This document shows positions 1 through 11,709 of a stretch of DNA of 64,000 nucleotides, one piece after another. The stretch lies in assembly GCA_028023455.1 (NCBI GenBank), contig JAQFVV010012398.1, positions 6,036,682 to 6,100,681 of the forward strand, given 5' to 3'. The notes beneath the pieces were generated by a model that ran no database searches, was not told the origin of the DNA, and saw only the letters and a program-made list of their open reading frames with translations. The stretch is from Epiperipatus broadwayi. Lineage: Eukaryota; Onychophora; Udeonychophora; Euonychophora; Peripatidae. Each line of letters starts with the position of its first letter. Position 1 is the first letter of the stretch. Made by a program: the position numbers and the translations under genes.

Positions 1-38
1 CTTTTGTCTATTTGCTTTTCTCTTCCTTTTTTTTCAAA

Positions 39-870
39 TTATGATATGCACATGTAACACATATATATGTGTGTGTTACACAATATATATGAGTGTGTTA
101 CAATATTGACAAATTTATTATAAAAAACTTTGTTATTTTGTTGAAGCAATCCCAAATTACTGCAAATTCTTTTAATTCTTGAAAATTGTCTGTAGGAGAT
201 ATTAATTTTTAAGGGTTTCAGATAATTACTATAAAAATATAGATAACCATGACTATCAGTTAGTTTCCTATATATATTAGTACTAGGAATATTATTACTA
301 TAAGCAATCTGAACATCAAGAAAATGAACCACTGTTTTAGAAAAATTCATTGAAAATTGTATATTTTATTAAAACTATTTAAGTAATTAAAAAAATATAT
401 GAAGTTCTTCTTCACTGTATGGCCAAATCATAAAGACATCATCTATATATCTCAGCCAAGTACAAAGTTCAAGTCTATCCTTCTCAAGTATAGAATACTC
501 CAATTGAGCCATAAAAATGTTGGCATAATTCAGTGCCATTTATGTTTCCATTGCAGTACCTTGCTTTTGTGTATAATATGTAGAGTTAAAAACAAAAAAA
601 AAACATTCTTTTAAGATTAAATTTATTAATTCAATAATAGGCATAATTTGGTCCTGATCATATTCCTTATTTTCCAAAACAGATTTAATAGCTTTAATTC
701 CATCTTCAAGAGTTATATTAGTATACAACGATGTAATCTTTAATGTCACCAAAAACTGTCACTCGGTAGTAGAGATTTGACATTTTCCATAATAGAAAAA
801 AAATGGGTTGTATCCTTAACTTATGAATAAATGATGGAAAAATATCATGTATAAGATCATCTTTCAGTAG
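39..870 (-). pseudogene. Penelope-like element reverse transcriptase remnant
   Basis: A broken reverse-transcriptase core reads on the minus strand from about 870 down to 39. In order it shows a degenerate DTTHF-like lead-in (about 780-840), TSLYTNI followed by a region ending QGTAMET (540-752), a segment with MAQLEYSILEKDR and LRYIDDVFMIW (about 410-530, RT motif C as YIDD), and FLDVQI with YRKLTDSHGYLYF (about 200-330). This order and wording are characteristic of Penelope-like elements rather than LINEs or LTR elements. A stop codon follows QGTAMET and the frame shifts between blocks, so it is not functional. No GIY-YIG endonuclease domain is visible; the window edge cuts the downstream part. 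The family call is strong; the exact boundaries are not. Confidence 0.85.
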
Positions 871-899
871 GACAATCAATGCTATATATTTATAAATTA

Positions 900-1460
900 T
901 TAAATACTTTTTATTATTTATTGATGGAAATAAAAACTGTTAATTATGAATTAGAAGTAACCATAAGTATGTCAGATTATTAATAGAGATGGAAACAATT
1001 AATAAAATTAATCCTAAAATTAAACTTGAATGGAATGCTTTTAGAAAAAATAATAATGCAAGAAAATAATTTATGCATTAAAAAAAGAAATATTTTAATA
1101 TATATGATTTACCAATTTTTACATATGTATGTGATAATTCTACAACTAATAGAAGAGTGATACAAAAACTTCAGACCATTCAATGAAGTATAGAGAAATG
1201 TATGATGACTAAACAAAAGGAATCAAAAGTGAAATACTTGGGTTAAAGGAGAACAAGTATTATTGATATTATTGAAAAAATTAAGAGACTAAAATGAAAC
1301 TGAGTTGAATATATTGCTAGAAGAGATGATAATAAATGATGAGTTGAAATTTTACATTTAATCCCAAAAGAGTGCAGAAAGAGAACACATGTGAGATGGA
1401 TGAAGATAGTTCACTGATGTGAGGTGAAGAAGAGAGACTACAGATCAAAGAAAATGAATT
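900..1460 (+). pseudogene. RTE-type LINE, C-terminal remnant
   Basis: Conceptual translation over this stretch gives a heavily decayed C-terminal part of an RTE-type LINE polyprotein. Landmarks in order are a YxxLI-like strand (about 965), KIKLEWNAF (about 1020), YFNIYDLPIFTYVCD (about 1090-1135, the family's VFNQCVLPVLTYGCE block), KLQTIQ and EKCM (about 1165-1205), IIEKIKRLK (about 1265-1295), YIARRDDN (about 1310-1335) and a basic RKRTHVRWMK tail (about 1375-1410). Tryptophan codons have repeatedly become stops, as expected of old neutral decay. No open frame survives. The Penelope remnant lies just upstream in the opposite orientation and is a separate insertion. Confidence 0.75.
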
Positions 1461-2339
1461 AAACTTGGAAAAGAACTTCATACTGAAATGAAACAATAAT
1501 GATTAAAAATAATGATGGTATATGTGACTGAGCATACATAATTTAAAACATTTATTAATAATACAAATTTTAGAAATACAAAACAATTTCTCTAATATAT
1601 ATATTAAATTAAATACAATTCGCAATTAAATCATTAATCAAAATTAAATTTAAAGTTCATTATCAATGATTTTCTTGCCAAGACAGACAGCTTAAGTATA
1701 AAATAGCAAAATAAAAGTATGCTTCTATTTACAAGTTACATTTCAATTACCTCTAATAACAAAAAATAAAAAATAATCACGCTTTAGAATCAAAAGTCGT
1801 TATTAAAATAAATTCTTTAATTTTTCTCTTCTTTTTATTTTTATTTAAAAAAACAACAACAACCTTAGTCTATTCAAAACAATTTTGCCTGTATTTTTTT
1901 CAAGAATAATACATAATGTAAAACTAGGTTATTTATTCTTTATTTCTATAAACTTTCATTCTTTTTTTTAAAGATTAAACTATCTTATTCTTTATAAAAA
2001 CAAGGAATATACACAAATGCAGGAATAGTATTCTTATCATTTTTTTCTTTTCAATTAATCAATAAATATCCTTCTGGGATATCTTTTTAAAACTTTATAT
2101 AAATAAAAGACAATTTAAAAGACAAAGAAATAAAATTATCATTACTATTATAATTTCAATTAAACTATTCTTAATCAATTTATCAGAATGGCTTATAATA
2201 ATGAAATTTTTATAGAATTTTTTTTTGGGGGGGACAAACTATATTTTTAGAACTATTTAATTTCTCCTTTCTATAACAAAAACTTCTTTAAAAATCTATT
2301 TTATAAATGTCAGGCACAAAAAATATTACTTTCGGTTTG
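1461..2339. other. AT-rich stretch, no gene seen
   Basis: Homopolymer-rich and very AT-rich, with no coding pattern, RNA gene or repeat that I can support. Confidence 0.6.
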
Positions 2340-2412
2340 TAATGGCCGGTCATACAAGGTCTTTACCTGCTTAAATTTGACGAGAATTAGGCAATACGAA
2401 TCAAAATAAAAG

Positions 2413-4122
2413 ATGGGGAGGAAGAGTAAAAAAACCCAGAAGTCAAAGTGAGTATTACTAATGATAAAGATAATCTAAAGGATTTAGTTGATAGTAATTT
2501 GGAAGAAAATAAAAATGGCAAAGATAAAATGTCTGATAAGCCTAGGTTAAATGAACGTAAATTAGAAAAAATTAATGGCGATACTGAATTAAATAAATTT
2601 AGAGATGAAAGTGATGGTAATAGTATTAACGTTAAACTGCAACTATTGCAAAAAAAAAATCATGGGAGTAAGACTTCAGGCATTGATAGAGAAAATACTA
2701 GAACAATGCTTGAGGGTGGCTCACATAATAACGTTGGATTAAAAGATCAGAGCAGGAAATATTAAAACATAGTAAGAGAAGGAAAATGGATAATGATGAA
2801 AGTTATGACTCGCCGGATGAGTGGAGTACACAAACTACTTTAATAAAACAAATCGCAGCTAGTTGAAAATTAATAAAAATAGTAAATGAATAGGATAATC
2901 AAAAAAAATTAATTAAAAAAGCAACAACAAATTTTGCTGAACTTAACGATAACGTTCCAGAAAATAAAAGCACAAATAGACTTACCACTAAATCTTTTGT
3001 TACTTTAAACTCTTATTGGAAAAAAATTTTCATAAGCTGCATGTCACCAAGTACATCAATTTTTAGTTTAGTTATGCAAACAAATGACACTACAGGAGAA
3101 CATGTGCTTGACAAACCAGATCTTAATGAATATTTAAAAACACTCGATGCCCAGGAATTGATTAGCACGGTTAAATATACAGCCTTTTTTCCTGCTAGAG
3201 GGTTTGTTTCAATAGAATATTACAATAAAGAACAAAAAGATAGAGCAGAAAACTTAATTAAAGAAATACAAAAAAAAAATTACTATGTAACAAAAGATCC
3301 AAACCCATTAATTTATAGAAGAATACTACACACTCCACTGAGTTTCAATATTGAATATTTTAAAATGCAGATAGGCAATTATGCCGAGGTAATAAATATG
3401 GAAAGGGAAATGACGGCGGATGTAGCCTTTCAAATTCCATCAAATGCATGGAGGGTAGTGCTAAAGTTGAAGAAAGGTGTAATGAAAGAACAGCTTCCAC
3501 ATAGACTATTAAAGGATAAAATGCCCATTTCCTTAGTTATAAGGGGTAGACCACCTTTGTGTTTTAGATGTGACAAAGTTGGTCATATAGCAGTGATGTG
3601 TGTGATACAGGGAATTGCATAAAGTGTAATAAATTCGACCAAATGAATCACCTATGTAATAATTCGCCTATAAAGACATGGGCTAACATAGTTAATAACA
3701 ATAGAGAAGAGGATAAATTGTATGAAGAACAGATATATAATGAAATTAATACAGATATATTGACCGATGCTGAACATTTATCAGTTGAACCTGACACACA
3801 TGCTGATAGTAGTAAAACCTCTGAAGAAGATTATGACACTGACTCACGGATGGAAAGTGTGGTGGAAGACAGGGATATCATAACTCTATCAGTAGAATAT
3901 CTCAAACAACAAGTAAATAAAAAGGAATGCAGAAGAAAAACCAACATGGAAGATATAGCTGATGGGGGCAATAATGATAATAAGCAAGCAAATACTGATG
4001 TGCTAACATTGCCTATTCAGGATAGAGAACCTTTAAACGATGATGTTAATGATAAGGAATATGATGAAAAAAAAACTAAATTAAAAGAGGATTATTTGTG
4101 GAGTAATATTCATATAAATTGA
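2413..4122 (+). pseudogene. LINE ORF1 (zinc-knuckle nucleic-acid-binding protein), frameshifted
   Basis: The likely start is ATG at 2413 (MGRKSKKTQKSK), a very basic N-terminus that stops after 12 codons. The coding sense continues in another frame from about 2448 to 2765, then with stops to 3040. The longest block, 3041-3622, ends with CFRCDKVGHIAVMC, a perfect CX2CX4HX4C zinc knuckle, after a partly conserved central region. The frame then shifts to 3598-4122, where a second, less regular Cys/His cluster (CIKCNKFDQMNHLC) begins a long acidic tail. In this LINE group ORF1 packages the element RNA. The acidic C-terminal 130 residues are unusual for a nucleic-acid chaperone and may be a spacer. 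At least three frame breaks make this copy inactive. Confidence 0.75.
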
Positions 4123-4140
4123 CAAATCTTTTGCCAAATC

Positions 4141-7100
4141 ATGAATAAAGCACTAAATATAATATCAATTAATGTAAGAGGTATGAATGGAGGTGATAAA
4201 GCAGATAAGGTTGTGTATTACATAGCATCTCAGAAATATGATATTATAATTTTAACTGAAACAAAGATTAGTGACAAAACATCCCCATGGATTATTGAAA
4301 AACTCGCAAATAAAAATTTATTTTTGTATAAACCTAACATGAAATCATCACAAGGAGTGGCAGTGCTAATAAATATGAGTGCAGATATAAGAAATATACA
4401 AATAATATTGTTACAAGTAAACTATGTGGTGGTGTCCTTTGTCATTTTTGACCAGCTTCATTACCTAATTGTGGTGTACTCGATTTCTAATGGTAATGAT
4501 ATACCTAACGTGATTCATAGTGTTCAGAATAAGTTATTACAAAAGCCGGGTATTTTAATCGCTCTTACCAGAATATTCCCAAACTCCTAGAACAGAAATT
4601 GGAAATGATTGCTGTGTACCCGTTGAAAATGAAATATGGCAAAGATGCTTATTCATTTTTTAACAGTAGATACTCCTCACTGATTGATTTGTTCTTTGTA
4701 TCCAGTGCTAAAGTTAAGGACTCATTTATTGATACCTCTTTGGTGGCTTTCTCAGACCACTTAAGAATACTTCTCCAGATAAAGAATTATAGTTTAATTA
4801 AAAATAAAAATATGCCTTTACTATAAAGAAGACCATTAGGAGTCAGATTTTCCTTTCGGTTGATCAGATTTCTAACATTATCATAGTGTCAAATTATTAC
4901 AATCGGATTTCAAACCTGCCTCCATGTATTGCTTGGCATAAATTCAAAAAATTTATTTTAGACTTGTGCTCTGATAGTTCAAATAATATGATGTTCCAAA
5001 ATCAAATGAAAAATAGAATTACAGAGATTAATAAAACAATGAGTGTCATTTTTGAATTGGGTGAAAATAAAGACCTGGTTGGTAAACTACAACAAGAATA
5101 TAATAATATATATAGAAAAATGCATGAAGATACATATATATTAAGACTAAAGAAATTAATTCTGGGGCTGGGACAAATATTAAAACCAACCCTAAATGCA
5201 AAAATTTATATACCTCACACAAATGGTATAGCATCTATGAAGACAATAGAAGATTCTCTAATATCAGGTGATGAGGTTGATGAATATATGGTTGAAAGAC
5301 TGAAACAGACCATGGGTAATTGGGGCATTGATGGGCATCAATATAGGATAATTACAGAGCAAACAGGGAAGGAATATATTTCATTTCAAGAAATTACAGA
5401 TGAAATTAATAGATTAAAAATGCAAACAGTATTGGCTAATGATGTGATCCCAGCATCAGTTTATAAACAAATCACTTATCTTATGATAGGGCCTATGTTA
5501 AAATATTTTAATCAGATGTGCTCACAAAGATTTGAATGGCCCAGCATAAATAAAAGAGTAATCTTTAGTGTTAAAAAAGAAAGGAACACATTAATACCTA
5601 AATTTGAAGACCTAAGAAATATATCGATTGAGGATATAGATTCTAAAATACTGGCTAGAATCCTATAAAGAAAATTGTTTAAAAGTGTCAGTGATAAAAT
5701 TTCAACAGCGCATCATGCTGTGAAAGGTAAGAGAACGATAAATGCAGCTCTTAAAATACAAGAAGCTATTAAGTATGCCAAGGCTTTGAATCTGACTCAG
5801 TACTTTGCATTGAAAATTGACTTTAAATCTGCATTTGACTTGGTTGACTGGGCTTATCTATTTAATGTCCTAAATGGGCTGATAAAAGATGATCAATATT
5901 TAATAAATGCAATAATTAATTATATTACTAATAATAAAATTTCTTATAAAAACTTTGAGGTCGGAGTTCTTAATCCCTAGTAAAGGTATCCCACAGGGTT
6001 CTTCATTGGCAGCACTCCTATTTGCTATTTATGTGGACCCTATGATAAAAGAAATAGAAAAAATAATTAACGGAATCTACCTGCCCCATTTGGGAGTTTC
6101 AATAAAAGTAACGGCCTTTATAGATGACATAATAATAATTTTTGAAAACAGCTATAATATTGATATAGTTATAAATAAGGTTAGAAAATTCCAACAGGCT
6201 ACAGGATCAGTAGTATAGTTTGCTAGGTCAGCAGCTTGGCAATTGGCAACAGGGAAAAGAATACCAAGTGAATTTTTAGCTCAGCCTAAGTCATTTCTTG
6301 CCCCCCCCCCTTTACTTATCCAAAACTAAAATGAATCGTCAGTTAAATCAACTCGTAACAAAAAAAATAGAAGAAAGAATTAATAGTTTTTCATATTTTA
6401 AACTCTATGAAGTGACTAGAACCAAGATTTTCAATGCAATTGCAATAGGAGTGCTTAGTTATTTTGGACCTTGGTTGAAACTTTACAACAAAACTATCCA
6501 AAAGATTATACAGATGGCAAAAAAGTTCATATGGGGGAAGAAATCTAGCCTCCTCTCAACCTCTGTACTCTGGCAACCAATAGATAAAGGTGGGCTTAAC
6601 TTAATCAATCCAAAAGCTTATGTTAATTTTATTACTGCCAGGGCATATTTGAATGTAATGAAGGATCAATCCTTCAGTCCTCCAATGGGAGATATAAGAA
6701 TTTACAATGAAATGGGAGCTGAGAGAAGATCACATCTTGCGGACATGTTTATAACATACAAAGATTTACAAGATGATCTAAATGTCCAAAGTCTAGATGG
6801 AATAAAATATAAAGATTTAACAAAAGGAGATTATCAAAATGAGAATGCGTGGTTGGGCTGTTCACTGAAAAGTGTTCTTAAAAAATTCCACTCGATGTAT
6901 ATGCCTCAATCATTCATGAAGTTTATTTTTAAGCTGATAAATGAAATCCTGCTGACTACCTCCTACCTTAATAAAAGGCTGGGGATAAGGTTGGATGATG
7001 TGTGTATCTTTTGTAAGAAGAGAAAAGAAACATTTACGCACCTGCTTGAGGAATGCCAGGCATTCAGGGATATGAGATCACAAGTCTTTCATGTGCCAAT

Positions 7101-7319
7101 AATAGACCTAAAAGATCTTATAAAAAATATATGATTAGGTTTAATCTGCATAATGCAATGGTTATAATCCATGCATTAAAAACAATATGGCTAATTAGAT
7201 GTTCTTTGGTATTTGACAATAAAAAATTCAACTGGCTGAGAAAGCTGGAGAGAGATTGGAGTGATTACTTTAACCTATGTTTAAAATATTGGCCAAAGAA
7301 TACTGTAGAATCAGTGTGA
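4141..7319 (+). pseudogene. LINE ORF2: endonuclease-reverse transcriptase, broken
   Basis: ORF2 starts 18 bp after the ORF1 stop. Domain order: exonuclease-endonuclease-phosphatase fold (4141-4826) with NIISINVRG, a TETK glutamate motif and terminal SDH; linker and RT fingers (4886-5668); RT motif A IDFKSAFDLVDW (about 5815-5850); motif B KGIPQGSSLAALLF (about 5980-6025); motif C as FIDD rather than the usual YADD (about 6118-6130); thumb and connection (6298-7000); and the C-terminal zinc motif CIFCKKRKETFTHLLEEC (about 7000-7055). Lesions: a frame change at about 4590 where the GDFN segment of the endonuclease is missing, an in-frame TAA at 5666, a shift at about 5975, a stop at 6216, a shift inside a 10-C run at 6301-6310, and a shift at about 7060. 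Target-primed reverse transcription would be its role; this copy cannot encode it. Confidence 0.85.
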
Positions 7320-7550
7320 GGAGGGTCTGCTCTATCTACATGTGAAATATGGTAGGTAAACATCATTTCCAGTCTAAGAATGTATTAGTAAGGTAATGAA
7401 CGACAACATGTAAATCACTGAGGAAAATACCCCGAGTATTATGACTGTAGTTGAAGAAATGTTGTTAGAGGAACTTAAATAACCTTTGTAATTAGTCAGG
7501 CTGATGCAATTAGGATCTAATAATAGTTCTTAAATCCTTACTATTGATAT

Positions 7551-9480
7551 AATAATTACATACTAAACTTTTTTTTAAAGTCTCATCACAAACAAATCTA
7601 AAAATTTTAAGTGAACAAAATCCAATCTGTTCCTTCTAAAATATATTTTATAGAAGAACCAAACCTTCCCAAGTTATTCTTTTCTATTATAAACAGTCAA
7701 CATATCTAACAAACATTTTTTAAAATATACACATTCATAGTTAATAATTATCTCTTACAAATAATTAATATAAACAAATTAAAGGCAAAGTAATATAACA
7801 TATTACCTATCTTTTTTAATCTTATAAAACTTACTATAATGCACAAAATACATGAACCCTCCAATAACAAAAGCAAATTTTTAATAATGTTAATTTTACT
7901 TCCAGACAAAGATTCATAATTAACTAAATTAGAAATAAGAATTTAAATACTGTTTAATCTATTAACAAATTGATACATATTCTCTATATCAAAATTACCA
8001 TTTACCCAATTATCTTTCAAATAAAATTTATTAATCTTATCAAAAGTGTCAAAAAAAGATGAAACAATTACGAAAATTGACAAACTTTCCACTAAATCAG
8101 TATTCAAAAACAATTTAGATGATAACAATTTAAATACTCCGACTTGTTAAAAATTTTTTTTTTATTTTTCTCATGATATATATTAAAATTCTGTTAATTC
8201 AATTGCTAGGATCATTTTCTAAATAAATAGTATTTACCATTATCCAATTCTTTATCTACTCTCTCTCTAAAAATATCTCATATTATAATAACAAAATGGC
8301 CAGCTAAAGAATTTCATCAGGGCTAATTAATTTTTTTTTTTTTTACATTTTAAACTTTTATTGAAAACTAATTGAATGTTTATTTTTTAAGCCTCACTTT
8401 GTATAATAAATCCAGTAATTTAAATGGTGAGAAAAAATGGGTATTCAATTAGGTTTAAATAAAAATTAAAAAAAAAAAAAATGTTTGTATTATTTAAAGT
8501 ATAGTGAGATCACTTACAACGAAGGCATCTGCTATAAGAAAACGGAACAACAAATACTTCTTATTAGATTATAGTTCGTACAATAAAAATGTCCTTGACA
8601 TGTTTTGTAAGATTTACATTACAAATTTAATCCATTTATCTGATGTTTCTTTAACAATTAAAATATACTATACATATTTTTTTTATTTATTAATTATGCT
8701 ACTGCATATCCAGAATAATTTTTGCCATAAACCTAAAAATTGCTTCCAAAAAAGTGATTACCATTACCATGAAATAATAAATTACAAATAAAAAACTGTT
8801 TATGAAAATATATTAGGATAAAGACCACAGACTGATATGAACAAGATGTTTCAGAAATTCTGAAAAGCAGAGTTAGAAAACTGATTCATGGCATAAATAA
8901 AAATATTATCAAATAAGATGAAAGTAAATTTTGTTGGTGTAAGTTTGTTTATAGATTTAAAAATTTGACTTTTGTTTTCATTATGAGCCAGAAACAGTTA
9001 ACATTTTGGTGACAAGAAAAAACAGTTTCCAAGTCAGAAAGCAGAAATGAAATGATTTTTATTAGTGGATGTTTGCTTATGCTTTTAAAATTTTGATTTC
9101 AGTTTTATTGTTATACTAAAAAAGCAAAGATAGCATAAAAAATCAATTTATGCTTTGAACAGAAATAATTATATTTTCACTGTAAGACAGGCAACAGAAT
9201 TAAAATATAGTATCAAAAACAAATTCATTTCTAAGTTAAAATTGAGTTCTGAGTATGATATTTCTAAATTAGCAATCTACACATTTTTAATAAATGTATT
9301 TTCATTAAAAGCAAACTTTACACCAAGTAATTTTATATGGATTTAAAATTTTTGAGTTTGTGTGCCTTCTTGTTTAAATCTCTGTGGCCTTGGGATGAAT
9401 TATTCCTAGATTCATGTATTTCAATATAAGCTCTACTGAACAAATAATATAATAAATAACATTTTAGAAACAAATATATT
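7551..9480. other. AT-rich stretch, no gene seen
   Basis: Homopolymer runs and short open frames without domain signal. Nothing I can support as a gene or named repeat. Confidence 0.55.
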
Positions 9481-9484
9481 TATT

Positions 9485-9600
9485 CTGAAGGTTTGTAATG
9501 TTGGTATATTATAAGATGTGATACGTTGGACTATTTCCATTATTTATGAGGAATGTTGAATGTATAGAAAATTTTAAACTTTATTTAAACTTTACAAATA
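9485..9600 (+). repeat. Dispersed repeat shared with the 47.3-47.7 kb insertion
   Basis: The pieces GAAGGTTTGT, TTGGACTATTTCCAT and GTTGAATGT occur here in the same order as on the minus strand of the 355-bp insertion at 47311-47665. Spacing and intervening sequence differ. This marks two diverged copies of one dispersed family. It abuts the A-rich tail of the SINE candidate on the other strand. Confidence 0.6.
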
Positions 9601-9815
9601 CAAACAACTTGTTAGTAATAACACACAAATAGACAATACAGGTTAGTAATTACACAATGTTTCGAGTAGTATTATTCTCCACTCTTCTTCAAATGTTGCT
9701 GGCCTATATGCACAGTGACAATATTCGCTTAGAAGTTGAACTCGCACTTTTAGATTCTTGAATATTGAATTTAAGGCATGCTCTACCAAATGAGCTATTC
9801 TGTCAAATACCAAAT
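9570..9815 (-). mobile_element. tRNA-headed SINE candidate
   Basis: On the minus strand a tRNA-like head is visible. The A box lies in TAGCTCATTTGGTAGAGCAT (9778-9797), a near-canonical D-arm, and the B box is GAGTTCAACTTC (9732-9743), about 50 bases later, the spacing of an internal pol III promoter. The sequence between does not fold into a clear tRNA cloverleaf, so this is a derived copy rather than a working tRNA gene. Downstream is an unrelated body of about 130 bp that contains a GAGT...ACTC hairpin followed by GAAAC, then an A-rich tail ending near 9570. Part of the D-arm side is duplicated (a 22-bp tandem repeat at about 9787-9830). Head, body and tail are the SINE layout; a copy count in the genome would settle it. 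Confidence 0.6.
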
Positions 9816-10047
9816 GAGCTATTCTGTCAAATGCATATTTTACTTTTTAGTTAATTCTGGATTTTGACCAATATTTTATCTTTAAATAAATTTACTTTGA
9901 AGTAAAGCTTGGTATAATGGGAACCATAGTATAAAATAAAATATAGCATAAAAGTAAATATAAAATTGTTTATACATATATACATAACATTAAAAACCAG
10001 TCAACAAGCCTTAAGCGTTATTACATTTAATATATACATATATATAT

Positions 10048-11556
10048 TGTAACAAAGCTGGGATTAAACCCTGTTCCTAAGAAAGGAATTTTATATTCAA
10101 GTGTATGTATAAATATTAGTAATAACTATATATTGTATATATTTGATTTTTTTTAATGATTATTCTTAAAATAATTAAAGATTTAAAACAGGCATAAAGG
10201 AAAGGGTTGTGCTCATTTATATTAATGAAACGTGTGTGTAAATGTTGTTGTATAGGCAGGCAAACAAGAGAAATAGTTTTGAAAGCATATATTATATATG
10301 TGTTATTTTAATATCTACATGCCATATTTTAATTTTGATAAAAATAAAAATTTAAGAAAATTAAGAAATATGTTCATGAAAATAAAAGAGAAACTAAACC
10401 GATTGTTATCTGTGAATGTTTTTAATGAAGGTATTGTTCTAAGTTATTTTCAAAAAAAATGTTCGATGAAATTTTTGCTTAGACAAAAAGGAAAAAGTGA
10501 TAAAAGGTTTTTTTTTTGTTTTCTTTTGAAGAGAAACTGGGCCTTGGATATCATGTGCTAGGATACAGAAAAATAGTTAAGATTTGGAAGATTAGAACTT
10601 TCAAGAAAAGATTGATATAAATAGAAAAATATCAGGAGACATTTTTAGTTTTTGACTTTAAGTTTTAATGTATCAAATTGCTATACTGTTATATGTTCAT
10701 ATTGTAGATTACTTGCTTTGGAAATTTTAAAGACTTGTTTTAATCAAAGAAAATATATTCACCAGTTAGACACGAATAAGCTGGGGTAAAATTTTAAACA
10801 TGCTGGGCTTTATACCCTTGGTCCCACAAAGAAGATGAAGCTGTTACAAGAGCGAACCACTGCCAGAACCTGAAAAGAAGCCATGACCGCCCATCTGTGT
10901 TTTTCCCTGTCGATATCCTAAGTAGTAATTGAACCAGTAGAGATTCAAAAAATCAATTATGAGAGGATATTCATGCTAAACCATTTCAATATTGTGCCAA
11001 AAAGAATTTAATCTCATCATGAACCCGCATAGGCTACCTTCCCTGAGGAACTCTGGGTAACTCTTACATTTATTTTCAAAATTACATTAAATGCATCCTT
11101 TTCCTTTGCTATTTAAAAACATTATGTAACTATATTTCAATCAGTTTTCCTATCTTCAGAAAATTCACATGGTATTTGAAGAGATTATACATTATTTTAT
11201 TATTAGTATTTCATTGCTTGTCTGTACAAATATATGTATATATGCGAATATTTTATTTAATATCAGAGCTCATTAAAATATTCACTTTCCTTATTTCATG
11301 TATGTTTTATTGAATATTTGTGTGTATATCTAGATAGTTTCTTTTTATTTTGTTCACGTATTATGTGTTTGGCTAAAGATATATGCATGTGATAGTCATT
11401 CCATTAGTTGATTAATTTGATTCTTACTGCCATACCCACACATATTTTTCATGGTCTTAGTACCACCTGCCCTGAATGAGCTAGCTAGTGACTGGGCATT
11501 TCTGAATTATCACTGATTGCTTTTCTCATCCCTTCCAGCATAATTCCTATTAACAC
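10048..11556 (+). repeat. 5' LTR of element 2
   Basis: It starts TGTAACAAAGCTGGG and matches the copy at 35066 over most of its length (for example TTAAACCCTGTTCCTAAG against TTAAACCCTGTTTCTAAG). It carries about 130 bp (around 11255-11380) absent from the 3' copy. The likely end is the CACA just before the primer site at 11564. The end is inferred because the 3' copy stops matching at 11480. Confidence 0.8.
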
Positions 11557-11563
11557 ATAGATT

Positions 11564-11584
11564 TGGCACTTGGAGTCAGAATAG
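11564..11584 (+). other. Putative primer-binding site of element 2
   Basis: TGGCACTTGGAGTCAGAATA begins about 7 bp after the LTR. TGG is the expected complement of a tRNA CCA end. A similar string (TTGGCACTTGAGATCGGAAT) lies on the minus strand near 24370 and a variant near 25390, which supports a conserved function. I cannot assign the tRNA. Confidence 0.5.
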
Positions 11585-11691
11585 ACTGATGTCCATAAAT
11601 ATGCTGGGCAGGAAATAATAAATATTTATGTCAAAATCCTTAATAATAAAACCATTACATTCTCTAATATAGTAAAGAAATGATTTGTAAT

Positions 11692-11709
11692 ATAGCATTC
11701 GTTTACAAT
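11692..11709 (+). repeat. 18-bp duplication flanking element 1, left copy
   Basis: ATAGCATTCGTTTACAAT occurs here and again at 22894-22911, immediately after the 3' LTR. The last 3 bases overlap the LTR match. Confidence 0.85.

Larger units (their letters stand above)
2340..7550 (+). mobile_element. Two-ORF LINE of Tx1/L1-like type, decayed copy
   Basis: A non-LTR retrotransposon copy about 5.2 kb long. A short leader starts near a somewhat more GC-rich patch (about 2340-2400). ORF1 (2413-4122) ends in zinc knuckles, ORF2 (4141-7319) carries endonuclease, RT and a C-terminal CCHC, and a short 3' region runs to about 7550. The two-ORF layout, the AP-endonuclease-type N-terminus of ORF2 and RT motifs such as IDFKSAFDLVDW place it in the L1/Tx1 group; a knuckle-bearing ORF1 favours Tx1-like over mammalian L1. 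Both ORFs have frameshifts and stops. I found no target duplication or clean poly(A) tail, so the ends are approximate. Confidence 0.85.

Noticed and set aside
10298-10561. 87-codon frame in the element 2 5' LTR
   Set aside because: Lies inside an LTR and is not open in the paired 3' LTR copy near 35330.
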